Origin: Bryobacter aggregatus MPL3
GTDB taxonomy: Bacteria; Acidobacteriota; Terriglobia; Bryobacterales; Bryobacteraceae
Length of the DNA stretch: 64,000 nucleotides
Assembly: GCF_000702445.1 (NCBI RefSeq)
Contig: NZ_JNIF01000004.1
Coordinates: forward strand, 372,001-436,000
Direction of reading: 5' to 3'
Positions 46,205-59,878 of the stretch are shown here, piece by piece (position 1 is the first letter of the stretch; each line of letters starts with the position of its first letter). Under the pieces are notes generated by a model. The model had not been told where the DNA came from. It ran no database searches and worked only from the letters and a program-made list of their open reading frames with translations. The translations under genes were made by a program, and so were the position numbers.

Positions 46205-46570
46205 CTATTGGGGAATCGGGCGGCCCATCGATTTGTAGATGCCTTCGATCGTGGAGACGTTGTCCTTGGCCTTCTGGTTCGTCTTGTCGAATTCGAGAAC
46301 GCGGCGATAGGCTTTGAGTGCGGCTGGATACTTGCGGAAGGGGGGCAGCTTGTCGTTGTACATATAGCTGTCGGCGTTGCCGAGCAGCGCTTCGACCATG
46401 GCGTTCTTGACGGCGACATCCTTGGGAGCTGCTTTGGCGGCCGGTTCCAGCACCGCGACGGCCTCTTCATACTTCTTTTCCTTCATCAGGCTCTTCGCCT
46501 GGTCTACGGCTTTATTGGCGCCAAAGAGCAGGGTGGCGCCCAGGGCGAGAGTCGCAATCGTACGGTACAT
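46205..46570 (-). CDS. Secreted TPR-like protein
   Basis: 121 residues with signal peptide MYRTIATLALGATLLFGANK. Helical repeats of TPR type: VDQAKSLMKEKKYEEAVAVL, VAVKNAMVEALLGNADSYMY and YPAALKAYRRVLEFDKTNQK. The ATG with the signal peptide is chosen; the frame remains open upstream only as a shadow of cmk. It lies 36 bases from the divergent cmk start and ahead of poxB on the same strand. Role unknown. Confidence 0.8.
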   Translation of the reverse strand: MYRTIATLALGATLLFGANKAVDQAKSLMKEKKYEEAVAVLEPAAKAAPKDVAVKNAMVEALLGNADSYMYNDKLPPFRKYPAALKAYRRVLEFDKTNQKAKDNVSTIEGIYKSMGRPIPQ

Positions 46571-46606
46571 GATTCGATTGTAAACGCCTTCGGCTAAAAT
46601 GACAGT

Positions 46607-47296
46607 TTGCCCAAACGCTTGATCATTGCTATTGACGGCCCCGCCGGAGCGGGGAAGAGCACCATTGCGCGCCGCATTGCGGCTCGCGTGGGAGCAACCT
46701 ATATCGACACGGGCGCGATGTATCGCGCCGTTGCCCTTTGGGCGATGCGGAGCAGCATTCCGCTGGAGGATCCGGTTCGTCTGGAGGCCTTGTCGCGCAA
46801 TGCTCATATTCAGTTTGCCCACGGGCATCAGCGGGTGCAATTGAACGGCGAAGATGTGACCGATGCGATCCGCACGCCGGAAGTGGCTGAGGCGGCGAGC
46901 GTCGTGGCAGCCGTCCCCGGCGTTCGCCGCGCGATGGTGGACCTGCAGCGTGCCATGGCTGCCAAGACCAGCGTTGTGATGGAAGGCCGCGACATTGGCA
47001 GCATCGTGTTTCCGAATGCCGATATCAAGATCTTTCTCGATGCGAATACCGAGATTCGCGCCCAACGCCGTGCCGAGGATCTGACAGCACAGCAGATTCC
47101 CTTCGACCTTGAGACTCTTCGGAAGCAAATTGAAGAGCGCGACTTCCGTGACCGCAATCGTGCCGCTTCACCACTGATGCAGCCGCTTGATGCCACTTAT
47201 CTCGACTCGTCCCATCTCTCTCCCCACGAAGTGGAAGAAGAGATCTTAAAAATTGTCCGCGCCAAGACCAGCAATGGAAAGGAATTAGTTCATTGA
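46607..47296 (+). CDS. cmk: Cytidylate kinase
   Basis: Phosphorylates CMP and dCMP; 229 residues. P-loop IDGPAGAGKSTIARRIAAR; DTGAMYRAVALWAM; VMEGRDIGSIVFPNADIKIF; and the lid region RAEDLTAQQIPFDLETLR with DFRDRNRAASPLM. No in-frame ATG is present, so TTG at 46607 is the start. Its TGA overlaps the TTG start of lysC. Confidence 0.94.
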   Translation: MPKRLIIAIDGPAGAGKSTIARRIAARVGATYIDTGAMYRAVALWAMRSSIPLEDPVRLEALSRNAHIQFAHGHQRVQLNGEDVTDAIRTPEVAEAASVVAAVPGVRRAMVDLQRAMAAKTSVVMEGRDIGSIVFPNADIKIFLDANTEIRAQRRAEDLTAQQIPFDLETLRKQIEERDFRDRNRAASPLMQPLDATYLDSSHLSPHEVEEEILKIVRAKTSNGKELVH

Positions 47297-48708
47297 TCCC
47301 GGATCTCCTCGTTATGAAGTTCGGTGGCACGAGCATGGGCTCTGCCGACCGGATGCGCGTCGCCGCCCAGATTTGCGTTGACGCCGCCCGTACCCGCCCT
47401 GTCGCGATTGTTGTTTCCGCCATGAGCAAGGTGACCGACCTGCTGCTCTCGACGCTTCGAGCGGCGGAAGAAGGCGACAAGGAAGGGGTGAAAGAAAACA
47501 TACGCATCATCGAGAAGCGTCATGCAGACACTTGCCAGGAACTGCTTCCCGCCGATCGCCAAGATGCCGTCCTGTCGATCATCCGTGGCCTGATTGAAGA
47601 GTTTGAACGTCTCTCGAGCGGCATCCTGATGCTGGCGGAACGCCCGCCGCGTAGCGTCGACGAAGCGCTTTCGATCGGGGAACGGCTGAGCGCCGCCTTG
47701 ATCGCTGCTTATCTCGATGCGAGCGGTACTCCGGCTGTTGCCGTCAATGCGCGCGAAGTGATTGTCACCGATTCGGTATTTGGCAATGCCAGCCCGATCA
47801 TGGACTTCACGATCGAGCGGGCCGCCAAGATTCTGGTGCCGAAACTTCTGGCCGGGACGCTGCCCGTAATAACAGGCTTTAACGGCGCAACGGTGGATGG
47901 ACGGCCGACGACGCTCGGACGCGGCGGATCTGACTTCAGCGCGAGCATTCTCGCGAGTGCGCTCGACGCGAAAGAACTCTGGATCTGGACCGATGTTGAT
48001 GGCATCATGAGCGCGGATCCCCGTCTGGTGCCCGATGCCGCGGTGCTCGACGTGGTGACCTATCGCGAGGCGGCCGAGTTGGCCTATAACGGCGCGAAGG
48101 TGCTACACCCGCGTACGATTGCGCCGCTGGTGGACAAGGGAATTCCAGTATGGTCGAAGAACAGCTTCAACCTGACCGCTCCGGGCACGATGATTGCCGC
48201 ACAGGCAGAAGGTAATGGCCCGCGCGCGGTGACCTCAATGGCCAGTGTCGCGCTGATCTCGATTGAGCCGGCAAGCCCGGTGATCAACGGCACGATGCTG
48301 ATGGGGCGTGTGCTTGAAGCGCTGGGACGGGCCAATGCGGAAGTGCTTGCCTTCACCAGTTCGAGCTACCAGCAGAGCTTCTGCTTCTTGATCCGCAAGG
48401 ATGAAGTGGATATTGCGCTGTCGCGGTTGAAGGCGGAACTGAGTCTTGAACTCGCGCATGAGTATGTGCATCCGATCGAAGTCGATGACAATGTCGGCCT
48501 GCTGGCCGTAGTGGGGGAGGGGATGGCTGGGCATCCTGGCCTGGCGGGGCGGATCTTTACCGCCATCTCCGCAGACAATGTGAATATCATTGCGATTGCG
48601 CAAGGGTCGAGTGAATTGACGATCTCGATTGTTGTGCGCCGCGATGGTCTAGAGCGCGCCGTGAAAGCAGTACACGCGGAGTGCCGTATGGGAGTGCCAG
48701 TGACCTAA
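47293..48708 (+). CDS. lysC: Aspartate kinase
   Basis: First enzyme of lysine/threonine/methionine synthesis, 471 residues (464 if the ATG at 47314 is used). Kinase motifs: VMKFGGTSMGSADRM, VVSAMSKVTDLLL, LSIGERLSAALIAAYL, GFNGATVDGRPTTLGRGGSD and WTDVDGIMSADPRLV. Two C-terminal ACT domains (ALISIEPASPVINGTM; NVGLLAVVGEGMAGHPGLAG) give feedback control. A monofunctional long-type kinase. The TTG start shares three bases with the cmk stop (TTGA), indicating coupling. Confidence 0.93.
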   Translation: MIPDLLVMKFGGTSMGSADRMRVAAQICVDAARTRPVAIVVSAMSKVTDLLLSTLRAAEEGDKEGVKENIRIIEKRHADTCQELLPADRQDAVLSIIRGLIEEFERLSSGILMLAERPPRSVDEALSIGERLSAALIAAYLDASGTPAVAVNAREVIVTDSVFGNASPIMDFTIERAAKILVPKLLAGTLPVITGFNGATVDGRPTTLGRGGSDFSASILASALDAKELWIWTDVDGIMSADPRLVPDAAVLDVVTYREAAELAYNGAKVLHPRTIAPLVDKGIPVWSKNSFNLTAPGTMIAAQAEGNGPRAVTSMASVALISIEPASPVINGTMLMGRVLEALGRANAEVLAFTSSSYQQSFCFLIRKDEVDIALSRLKAELSLELAHEYVHPIEVDDNVGLLAVVGEGMAGHPGLAGRIFTAISADNVNIIAIAQGSSELTISIVVRRDGLERAVKAVHAECRMGVPVT

Positions 48709-48709
48709 A

Positions 48710-48727
48710 ATCCCTTGAACAAGGGAT
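48710..48727 (+). other. Short hairpin after lysC
   Basis: ATCCCTTG pairs perfectly with CAAGGGAT around two bases, starting two bases after the lysC stop. No T run follows, so it is not a standard intrinsic terminator; it may be a weak pause or processing site. Confidence 0.4.
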
Positions 48728-48762
48728 GCTGCCCATTGCAAATTACGGTTAAACAAGAAATC

Positions 48763-48798
48763 TTGCAGTTTGACAGTGTCATTTGTTATATTTATGGG
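48763..48798 (+). promoter_or_regulatory. Candidate promoter of the ATP synthase operon
   Basis: Two overlapping sigma-70-like arrangements: TTGCAG (48763-48768), 18 bases, TATATT (48787-48792); or TTGACA (48770-48775), 17 bases, TATGGG (48793-48798). Either gives a short leader before the ATG at 48816. The stretch is clearly AT-rich against its surroundings. Confidence 0.5.
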
Positions 48799-48815
48799 TT
48801 CCGTCACCACAATAC

Positions 48816-49265
48816 ATGGAACAGATGCTCCACAGCGCAGGAGCCCTCCTCGTCCAGGCCCTGCCAACATTCTTCGTTGTCGTACTACTTCACTGGTACT
48901 TGAAGTCGACTCTTTTCCAGCCGCTGGAAAAAGTCCTTGCCGATCGTTACGCCGAAACCAAAGGCGCCCGAGAGAAAGCCGCTGCTGCTTTGCAGACGGC
49001 GGAACTCAAGGTTGCCGAATACGACGCCAAGCTCCGCGCCGCCCGCGCTGAGATCTATCAGGAACAGGAAGTTTGGCGCAAAGGTCTGCTGGACGAACAG
49101 ACGCTCGCCCTGACTCAAGCTCGTGAAGGGAATCGAGTGCTGATCAATGAAGCCAAGCGCAAGCTTACGGTGGAGTTGGACAGCGCCCGTGCCACACTCT
49201 CCCAGGAGGCCGAATCTCTTGGCAATCAGATCGTGGCAGGAATCATGCGCGGGAGCCACAACTAA
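48816..49265 (+). CDS. atpF: F0F1 ATP synthase subunit b' (first b-type subunit)
   Basis: 149 residues: one N-terminal membrane segment (GALLVQALPTFFVVVLLHWY) followed by a long charged helix (YAETKGAREKAAAALQTAEL, KLRAARAEIYQEQEVWRKGL). It forms half of the peripheral stalk. An upstream TTG start would add 11 unlikely residues. It is followed two bases later by a second b-type gene. Confidence 0.85.
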   Translation: MEQMLHSAGALLVQALPTFFVVVLLHWYLKSTLFQPLEKVLADRYAETKGAREKAAAALQTAELKVAEYDAKLRAARAEIYQEQEVWRKGLLDEQTLALTQAREGNRVLINEAKRKLTVELDSARATLSQEAESLGNQIVAGIMRGSHN

Positions 49266-49266
49266 A

Positions 49267-49815
49267 ATGTCCCGTTATTTTCTCCTCCTGGCTCCGGCCT
49301 TGCTGCGCGCGGCCGAAGAAGCCGGCGCGGCCCATGCCGAGAACATCACCTACAAATGGATCAACTTCGGCATCCTGGCCGCGGGCATCGCCTTTCTAGT
49401 GGTGAAGTTCATTCTGCCGATTTTGAAGGCGCGCAGTGAAGCAATCGGAAAAGACCTTGCCGATTCAAAGGCAACGGTGCAGGCCGCCGATGCGAAGGTG
49501 CGCGAACTGACTGCGAAGCTCACCCACTTTGATCAAGAGATTGGTGAGATCCGTGATCGTGCTCTTGCCGAGCGCGAGGTTGAAGCAAAGCGGATTCAAG
49601 CGCAGACGCAGTCCTTGCTTGCCAAGCTTTCGGAAAACGGCGCCACCGAGATTGGCAATGCGACACAGGTTGCCATTGCGGAACTTCGCGCCTTTACCGC
49701 AAGGAAGGCGATCGAGATTGCCGAAGCGCGCTTCAAGAATGAAAGCAATCCGGAGACGCAGGGCGCTCTGGTGCAAGCCTTTGTGAGCGACCTCAAAGCT
49801 AAGGAGGCTCGCTAG
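49267..49815 (+). CDS. atpF: F0F1 ATP synthase subunit b (second b-type subunit)
   Basis: 182 residues. An N-terminal hydrophobic stretch that resembles a signal peptide (MSRYFLLLAPALLRAAEEAG) precedes the true membrane anchor (WINFGILAAGIAFLVVKFIL), then a long amphipathic helix (LADSKATVQAADAKVRELTA, FDQEIGEIRDRALAEREVEA). Two hydrophobic N-terminal segments are unusual for subunit b and imply either cleavage or a hairpin anchor. The ATG directly after the previous stop is used rather than an upstream frame extension. Confidence 0.85.
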   Translation: MSRYFLLLAPALLRAAEEAGAAHAENITYKWINFGILAAGIAFLVVKFILPILKARSEAIGKDLADSKATVQAADAKVRELTAKLTHFDQEIGEIRDRALAEREVEAKRIQAQTQSLLAKLSENGATEIGNATQVAIAELRAFTARKAIEIAEARFKNESNPETQGALVQAFVSDLKAKEAR

Positions 49816-49817
49816 AT

Positions 49818-54245
<4,428 letters not shown>

Positions 54246-54249
54246 CGCC

Positions 54250-54654
54250 GTGGCTGACACCTTCACCATCGAAATCGCAACGCCCGAAAAGCTGGTCATT
54301 CGCAATGAAGTGACGGAAGCGCAGATTCCGGGCGCCGAGGGGATGCTGGGTATCCTGCCCGGCCATGCCGCTCTGATCAGCGAAATCGACCCTGGCGAGC
54401 TCAGCTATAAGATGGACGGCCAGAATCATGTTCTGGCTGTATCCAAGGGCTGGGTCGAAGTCTCAAACAACAAGGTGCGCGTGCTGGTTGATGCCTGCGA
54501 GAATGCAACGCAAATCGATCGGGCTCGTGCCGAGGAAGCACTCCGGCGCGCCAATGAGCGCCTGAGTTCGCCGAAGCAGGAATTGGATATGGCGCGGGCG
54601 CTGAATGCCGCCAAGCGCGCCCATGCCCGGTTGGCTGTTGCGAAGAATCAGTAA
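54250..54654 (+). CDS. atpC: F0F1 ATP synthase subunit epsilon
   Basis: 134 residues, starting with GTG four bases after atpD. The beta-sandwich (FTIEIATPEKLVIRNEVTEA, IPGAEGMLGILPGHAALISE) and the two-helix C-terminal part (IDRARAEEALRRANERLSS) are both present, so the inhibitory C-terminal domain is retained. Last gene of the operon, followed by a terminator. Confidence 0.94.
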   Translation: MADTFTIEIATPEKLVIRNEVTEAQIPGAEGMLGILPGHAALISEIDPGELSYKMDGQNHVLAVSKGWVEVSNNKVRVLVDACENATQIDRARAEEALRRANERLSSPKQELDMARALNAAKRAHARLAVAKNQ

Positions 54655-54675
54655 GAATCCAGACGAGCTGGAAGC

Positions 54676-54704
54676 AAAGACCCTGCAGCAATGCAGGGTC
54701 TTTT
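54676..54704 (+). terminator. Rho-independent terminator of the ATP synthase operon
   Basis: GACCCTGCA (54679-54687), loop GCAA, TGCAGGGTC (54692-54700), then TTTT. The stem can extend by three A-T pairs. It begins 22 bases after the atpC stop. Confidence 0.92.
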
Positions 54705-54804
54705 GATTTGGGTTCGTTGTGCTCAAGACCGGGATGGCCGGTGACTTGATGCGAAGGCCTGAAATCTGTCCAGTTGGCGCCCGTCCCGGGGCCGGCCTTT
54801 GCAG

Positions 54805-55131
54805 CTAGTCATCTTGGCAGGAACTGAACCCGGGTGCTTGTGGCATAGGATCTTGGGCGGGTGGTACGGCGGCCTTCATCCGCGGATCTGCATTCGGGTT
54901 GGCGCGTTGGATTCGGATGTGGCCACAGCCGTTCGTGGGCTTGACGGGCGCTTGGAGGGAGATTGTCGCTGGCGCTTTTGCTAAGACTGTTGGCGTTTCA
55001 AAGCTGCCGAATGGAGCCGATGCTATTACGGGGCGAAGTGAGTGCACCCGCAACTGGAAATCGAGCGGCTGGCTTTGTCCAAACACAGTGCAACTGAGTA
55101 AAAGACCACAACCGAGCAACTTGGATTTCAT
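54805..55131 (-). CDS. Small secreted protein of unknown function
   Basis: 108 residues; signal peptide MKSKLLGCGLLLSCTVFGQ followed by a short proline-rich sequence without recognised domain (LDFQLRVHSLRPVIASAPFG; TNGCGHIRIQRANPNADPRM). Two cysteines near the C-terminus could be part of disulfides. Evidence is the signal peptide and position; it could be a degraded gene. Confidence 0.55.
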   Translation of the reverse strand: MKSKLLGCGLLLSCTVFGQSQPLDFQLRVHSLRPVIASAPFGSFETPTVLAKAPATISLQAPVKPTNGCGHIRIQRANPNADPRMKAAVPPAQDPMPQAPGFSSCQDD

Positions 55132-55148
55132 GGTGCTAATCTAGCAGA

Positions 55149-55523
55149 TCACTTTACCGGGATCAATCCGTGCCCACCTACGGGTGTGGTGATGGTGCGG
55201 CTTCCAAAACCGGCAATGAGTGGCCTGCCGGCAGTGATCGCTTTCCGCACCGCAGGGAGTTGGAGCGAGGCTTCATGGCTGGCCTGATTCTCCCAGACTT
55301 CTGTGATCCAGATGGCATCTCCGTCAGCGGGATCTTTCGCAATGATATAGCTGAGACAGCCGGGCATCGCTGTCGTTCCTTCGCTGAGAATTGCGATGAG
55401 TTCCTCCCGCTTTCCTGCGACTGCGTTCATTTTCACAATGATTCCGTACATTGCTGGTGTTCCTGCCATTCCTGAGTTGAGGGCTGCGCCCAATATCAAT
55501 TCCCGCCGTCCGATCTGTGGCAC
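55149..55523 (-). CDS. Antibiotic biosynthesis monooxygenase (ABM) domain protein
   Basis: 124 residues, GTG start. The ABM fold is seen in YGIIVKMNAVAGKREELIAI, YIIAKDPADGDAIWITEVWE and SHEASLQLPAVRKAITAGRP; relatives include quinol monooxygenase YgiN. The N-terminus (IGRRELILGAALNSGMAGTP) looks like a Tat signal, odd for a protein usually found in the cytoplasm. Substrate unknown. Confidence 0.82.
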   Translation of the reverse strand: MPQIGRRELILGAALNSGMAGTPAMYGIIVKMNAVAGKREELIAILSEGTTAMPGCLSYIIAKDPADGDAIWITEVWENQASHEASLQLPAVRKAITAGRPLIAGFGSRTITTPVGGHGLIPVK

Positions 55524-55535
55524 ATCCTCAGAGTA

Positions 55536-56339
55536 TCAACGCAACCACGGTGAAATCACTTCATCCCAGAGCATCCAAAGGCAGAACACTCCGAGGATCG
55601 TCCCGATGATCCAGTTCGTGCGATTCGTCTTTTTCCTACGCGCCGCTGCTGCAGCCGCGGCTGCCTTGCTCTTGAGATCCCAGACTTGCGATTCATTTGC
55701 TGCGCGAAACTGGCTTGCATAGTTGCTCGAGCGGAACAGATAAGCACGCCAGGCCGGTTCAAACTCGAGGGAAAGGATGGGCGTGAAATCGACGGCCTGA
55801 TCAACCTCGGTGGGCGCGGGTACGGCCATGTAGGCGCTCTTGCGCCAGACCGGAATGAGGAGAGAAAGCCCGATCGCCAAGGGGATGCAGCCGAGGAGAA
55901 GCGGCACCAGGCTGAAGTGCTTCAGCGTCTGTATGAAGAAGAGCAGCGAGATAGCCATCACCACAACTCCGGCGGGGCCGTGAGACTCAGAGAAGATACG
56001 GCGCAGCGGGAGCCAGGGGCTCTGCGCCACGATCGAGCTGCGTTGCTGTTGCAGACAGCGATCGCAAAAGGGGATCTCGAACGCATCGATTGTGGACTCC
56101 GAGGAACTGGGCGTCTCGTCGTCAGCCGGAATGTGGAAGAGAAAGGGCCGCTCCACATGAAGTGTGTGGGTCGCGCGGGCTTCACAGTTGGGACAGATGG
56201 GCAGGAAGCGCGGTGTTCCTGTTAACAGAACCAGATTCGCTTCTGGCGGCGCAGAACGAATCGCCCGGCGGAGATCGCCGCGCGTGTTGCCAGTAGTGGC
56301 GAGCGAGCGAATCGAGAATGGGAGCGGGGTGGGGGTCAT
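55536..56339 (-). CDS. Membrane protein of unknown function with N-terminal zinc-ribbon-like cysteines
   Basis: 267 residues. Two Cys pairs (CPNCEARATHT; FCDRCLQQQ) in the soluble N-terminal half could bind zinc. Three hydrophobic segments follow: VVVMAISLLFFIQTL, LVPLLLGCIPLAIGLSLLIP, and at the C-terminus WIIGTILGVFCLWMLW, after an Ala/Lys stretch (SKAAAAAAAARRKK). No family recognised. Its start overlaps the VIT gene stop by ATGA. Confidence 0.7.
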   Translation of the reverse strand: MTPTPLPFSIRSLATTGNTRGDLRRAIRSAPPEANLVLLTGTPRFLPICPNCEARATHTLHVERPFLFHIPADDETPSSSESTIDAFEIPFCDRCLQQQRSSIVAQSPWLPLRRIFSESHGPAGVVVMAISLLFFIQTLKHFSLVPLLLGCIPLAIGLSLLIPVWRKSAYMAVPAPTEVDQAVDFTPILSLEFEPAWRAYLFRSSNYASQFRAANESQVWDLKSKAAAAAAAARRKKTNRTNWIIGTILGVFCLWMLWDEVISPWLR

Positions 56340-57058
56340 GCTTCCCCGAATATCTTTCCAACTGCAGCAGTCAAGCCCATTGCGATCGCCCCCCAGAATA
56401 GGACTCGAGTTGCGCCCACCAGCACGCGTGCGCCGCCCGCTCTGGCTGCGACGCCGCCTAACGAGGCGAGGAACAGGAGCGAGGTGGCGGCAACCAGTGG
56501 AATGAGATAGGGACCTGGCGTGATAGCCACCACCAGCAAGGGGAGTGCCGCACCGACCGCAAAGCTTGCGGCCGATGCCATCGCTGCCTGGATCGGGCGC
56601 GCGGTCATTGTTTCTGAGATGCCCAATTCGTCCCGGGCATGGGCTCCTAAGGCATCATGCGCCATCAACTGCCGGGCTACTTCATCGGCGAGCTTCGCGT
56701 CGAGCCCTCTCTCGACGTAGATTTCCATGAGTTCCCGATGTTCGCTCTCAAAGTCATTTGCCAATTCCACCTTTTCTCGTGCGAGATCAGCTTGCTCGCT
56801 GTCCGCCTGCGAATGCACAGAGACATACTCTCCTGCCGCCATAGCTCCTGCCCCTGCCATGAGCCCGGCAATGCCTGCGACGAGGATTGCTTTGTGGCCG
56901 GAGTTGGCCGAGGCGACACCCAGCACCAAGCTCGCCGTCGAAACGATTCCATCGTTTGCGCCAAGGACAGCGGCGCGTAGCCAACCCACCCGGGAGGTGA
57001 CGTGGCGTTCTTTGTGACGTAAGTGCAAATGAAAATCTCCTCGCGCAGCATTTTTCAT
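56336..57058 (-). CDS. VIT1/CCC1 family iron/manganese transporter
   Basis: 240 residues. The membrane domain has the family patterns [20 protein letters not shown] and [20 protein letters not shown] with SVHSQADSE, then a cytoplasmic metal-binding helix region ([20 protein letters not shown]) and three further hydrophobic segments. These proteins move Fe2+ or Mn2+ out of the cytoplasm. It diverges from the DUF1080 gene with a 54-base gap. Confidence 0.9.
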   Translation of the reverse strand: MKNAARGDFHLHLRHKERHVTSRVGWLRAAVLGANDGIVSTASLVLGVASANSGHKAILVAGIAGLMAGAGAMAAGEYVSVHSQADSEQADLAREKVELANDFESEHRELMEIYVERGLDAKLADEVARQLMAHDALGAHARDELGISETMTARPIQAAMASAASFAVGAALPLLVVAITPGPYLIPLVAATSLLFLASLGGVAARAGGARVLVGATRVLFWGAIAMGLTAAVGKIFGEA

Positions 57059-57112
57059 CCGATTTTAAGACGCGAGTGGGAGGATTGTTGCTTCTGGGTT
57101 ACGATCAATCCC

Positions 57113-57796
57113 ATGCGTCCTGCTGCATTTCTCATTGTGACTGCGCTGCTTGTTGCCGTGTTCTCCGCGACAGGTGGTCCGGTGCCGGAGTTCCGAAGTC
57201 TTTTCAATGGTAAGAATCTGGCGGGGTGGGTGAATGTCAATACCGACCCCGGGACTTGGAGTGTGAAGAAAGGCCTGCTGGTATGCTCCGGCCATCCGAT
57301 TGGAGTGATGCGAAGCGAGAAGCAATATGAGAACTTTATTCTCCACATCGAATGGATGCACATGGAGGCTGGTGGCAACTCCGGCGTGTTTGTCTGGAGC
57401 AGTGCGAACCCGAATCCGGCGAGCCGGCTGCCAGATGGTGTTGAGGTGCAAATGCTCGAACTGGAGTGGCCGGAGTTGAATAAGAAGGATGGTGTTACGC
57501 CTCCCATCGCTTATGTGCATGGTGAGCTTTTTGGTGTAAACGGTGTCAGGACCATTCCCGATAATCCGCGTGGGACGCGCAGTATGTCTGTTGAGAATCG
57601 TTGTCTCGGTAAGGGGCAGTGGAACACTTACGATGTCGTTGCCGTGGACGGTACGATCAAGCTGTCGGTCAATGGCAAGGTAGTAAACGGCATCAGCAAG
57701 TCGACGCAGCGCAAAGGCTATCTCTGCCTCGAATCAGAAGGCGCCGAGATCCACTTTCGCAACATCAAGATCATGGAATTGCCGCCAAGCCACTAG
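57113..57796 (+). CDS. Secreted DUF1080 (3-keto-disaccharide hydrolase) protein
   Basis: 227 residues, signal peptide ([20 protein letters not shown]). A concanavalin-like jelly roll with [53 protein letters not shown] and [20 protein letters not shown]. The DUF1080 family is common in Planctomycetes and Acidobacteriota; some members hydrolyse 3-keto-glycosides. Start chosen at the ATG with signal peptide rather than further upstream. Confidence 0.87.
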   Translation: MRPAAFLIVTALLVAVFSATGGPVPEFRSLFNGKNLAGWVNVNTDPGTWSVKKGLLVCSGHPIGVMRSEKQYENFILHIEWMHMEAGGNSGVFVWSSANPNPASRLPDGVEVQMLELEWPELNKKDGVTPPIAYVHGELFGVNGVRTIPDNPRGTRSMSVENRCLGKGQWNTYDVVAVDGTIKLSVNGKVVNGISKSTQRKGYLCLESEGAEIHFRNIKIMELPPSH

Positions 57797-57905
57797 GTGT
57801 GGCTCGTCTGGCGACGTATGTGGTGCAGGCCCGTTGCGCTGCGAGAGGTGCCGGTCTCCGCTTCCCGGTTCTCGACCGGCTGGACCACCGATTGAGACAT
57901 TCCAG

Positions 57906-59828
57906 CTAGTGATGGATGGCCCATTCATAATGGGTGGACGCCAGATCGAGGGTGTCGGGAATGTCTTCCACCAGCATCAGGCCGCTCTTCACCAGCTTGC
58001 GAGCCGCCTCGGCAATTAAGCCCAGATAGTGCTCGCGCGTGGGGTAGCGTTCGCCGATCGACAAGCGGGTATCGGTGTGGATGTTTCTTGTGGCGCGCGA
58101 TAAGGCGAAGGGCAGGATTGCGCCGGTTTCGCCTTGCAATTGTGAGGGTGCGCCCGCATTCGGATGGCGGTAGTTCCATCCCGTATAAGTGGCGAGCGGG
58201 GCGGCAACAAGTGGCAAGCGAATGCCTGCCTTGTCGATGCCGTCTTCGTCGACAGCCGGTACGAGAGTTGCATACTGCGGGCCGATCTGAGGCGGCTCGG
58301 TACTGAAATCAAGCTGGTAGACCTTGAGGTTCGGCGGCGGCAGCGTGAGGTTCGGAATGCGAGGCCAAGTGGCCGTGCTCGCTTGTACCAGGCTTCGGTC
58401 GATCAGTTTCGGATACTGGCTGGGCGGCGGTTCTGCTTCGCCGCTCACCCATTTGTCCAGCGCGGCAAAGAGCGCTCGTGAGAGTGGAACGCGATTCAGG
58501 GGGTTGAGGGCTGCTTGTGTTTCTGTGTCCTCGACCTGTGGCGGGAAGGGGCCTGGGAAATGGGCTCCCGAACTGATCATGTAGAGGCGTGAGGTGCCAG
58601 GGATGGCGAGGTCACTTTTGCCCAGCGGATCGGTGTGGGTCAAGGAGGCTCCGCGATTGTAATATTCCGCGCTGGACAGAATGTGGAAGAGCTTGGGTAC
58701 TACTTTTTTGTCTGTCGCTTTGGCCAGAAGAGAATCGTTTCGCTTGCTGAATGGGTCGGTTGTGGGGCCGTCGGCGAAAGGAAAGATGTCCACCGGGTAG
58801 AAGAAATTGAAGTGCTGCTCAGCATCGCGGCTCGCTTGTCCGAAGCGTACATTGAAGGAACCGCGACCGGCGCCTCCGACTTCATCGATCACGCCATCGA
58901 AGGCTGCTCCTCCGCCTTCCATTTCGTTGAAGCCCTCATAGAGGAATTGGCGCAGATAGCGTCCGCTTTGGGAGGAGCCCCAGGCGTAGGCGACCTTGAT
59001 CTGCCGTTGCGTCTTGAAATGCTCGATCAGATCGCGCGTGGCGGCGAGACTGCAGCCAATCACGCGTGGCCCGCTGGCCCGATAGATCACTTCATAGATC
59101 TGCCCTGGCGCGAAGCCCCCGGCGAGGGTGACCATGCCATTGGGCAGTATTTGCCAATCGGCCCGTGGGAGTTTGTGGGGCGTGCCGGTCGCGGTGTCGC
59201 GGACGGTGAGCGTGTCTTCGGGGTTGTTGCGGTGGATGGGCTCATAGGCGATGTGGCCGCTGTCGGCAAGCGATGCGGTTTGGGTTCGTTTTGAGAAGAT
59301 GAAATTGCTGCGCACCAGCCCGGTGATCGCCGCGCCGTTTTCGGTTGCGATGGGCAGTTCCATGCGCATGCGGCCTTGCGGGACATCCCACTGCCAGCCC
59401 ATCCAGAGGATCGAATACCCTTGGCGCATCAGATACGCGTCGCCGAAGTGTTCGGGCGTACTGGGATCGGGAGAGCCCGCGGCCTTCTGCATGACGCGCA
59501 GGGCTGCCTTGGTGCCTCGATTGCCCACCTCGTAGAAGAGCTTGCCGTTTGCTTTCGCCGGGTCGGCCGGAGTGAGCAGGTAAAAGTCGCCTTGGAATTC
59601 GACCTTGCCCTGTGTATTTCTGGGCGCGAGTTTGAGGTCGGCAATGGCTTGATTCTGGGGCAGGGAAGGATCGAGCGCAAAATGAGCTTGCCCGACGATC
59701 TTGCGGTAAGCGCCAGCTTGCCCAAATGCTTTGCCTTTCAGCACTACTTCTTCGCGTTGCACCTCAAGGCGGGTGAGCTCCGCGGAGCCAGTGGCCGCCA
59801 GGAAGGCGATGAGCAGGAAAATCCTCAT
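57906..59828 (-). CDS. Secreted alpha/beta hydrolase domain protein (Abhydrolase_10 type)
   Basis: 640 residues, signal peptide MRIFLLIAFLAATGSAE. The nucleophile serine is in AWGSSQSGRYLRQFLYEGFN (near residue 287). Other parts are FYEVGNRGTKAALRVMQKA, GYSILWMGWQWDVPQGRMRM and YFMI-like strand LYMISSGAHFPGPFPPQ. It lies convergent to the DUF1080 gene. The substrate is unknown. Confidence 0.85.
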   Translation of the reverse strand: MRIFLLIAFLAATGSAELTRLEVQREEVVLKGKAFGQAGAYRKIVGQAHFALDPSLPQNQAIADLKLAPRNTQGKVEFQGDFYLLTPADPAKANGKLFYEVGNRGTKAALRVMQKAAGSPDPSTPEHFGDAYLMRQGYSILWMGWQWDVPQGRMRMELPIATENGAAITGLVRSNFIFSKRTQTASLADSGHIAYEPIHRNNPEDTLTVRDTATGTPHKLPRADWQILPNGMVTLAGGFAPGQIYEVIYRASGPRVIGCSLAATRDLIEHFKTQRQIKVAYAWGSSQSGRYLRQFLYEGFNEMEGGGAAFDGVIDEVGGAGRGSFNVRFGQASRDAEQHFNFFYPVDIFPFADGPTTDPFSKRNDSLLAKATDKKVVPKLFHILSSAEYYNRGASLTHTDPLGKSDLAIPGTSRLYMISSGAHFPGPFPPQVEDTETQAALNPLNRVPLSRALFAALDKWVSGEAEPPPSQYPKLIDRSLVQASTATWPRIPNLTLPPPNLKVYQLDFSTEPPQIGPQYATLVPAVDEDGIDKAGIRLPLVAAPLATYTGWNYRHPNAGAPSQLQGETGAILPFALSRATRNIHTDTRLSIGERYPTREHYLGLIAEAARKLVKSGLMLVEDIPDTLDLASTHYEWAIHH

Positions 59829-59878
59829 TGCTCGATTTTAGACGGAGGGGCTCATGCGGCATGGGCGACAATGAGGGC

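Noticed and set aside
48710-48727. Intrinsic terminator after lysC
   Set aside because: The eight-base stem is followed by GCTGCCC instead of a T run.
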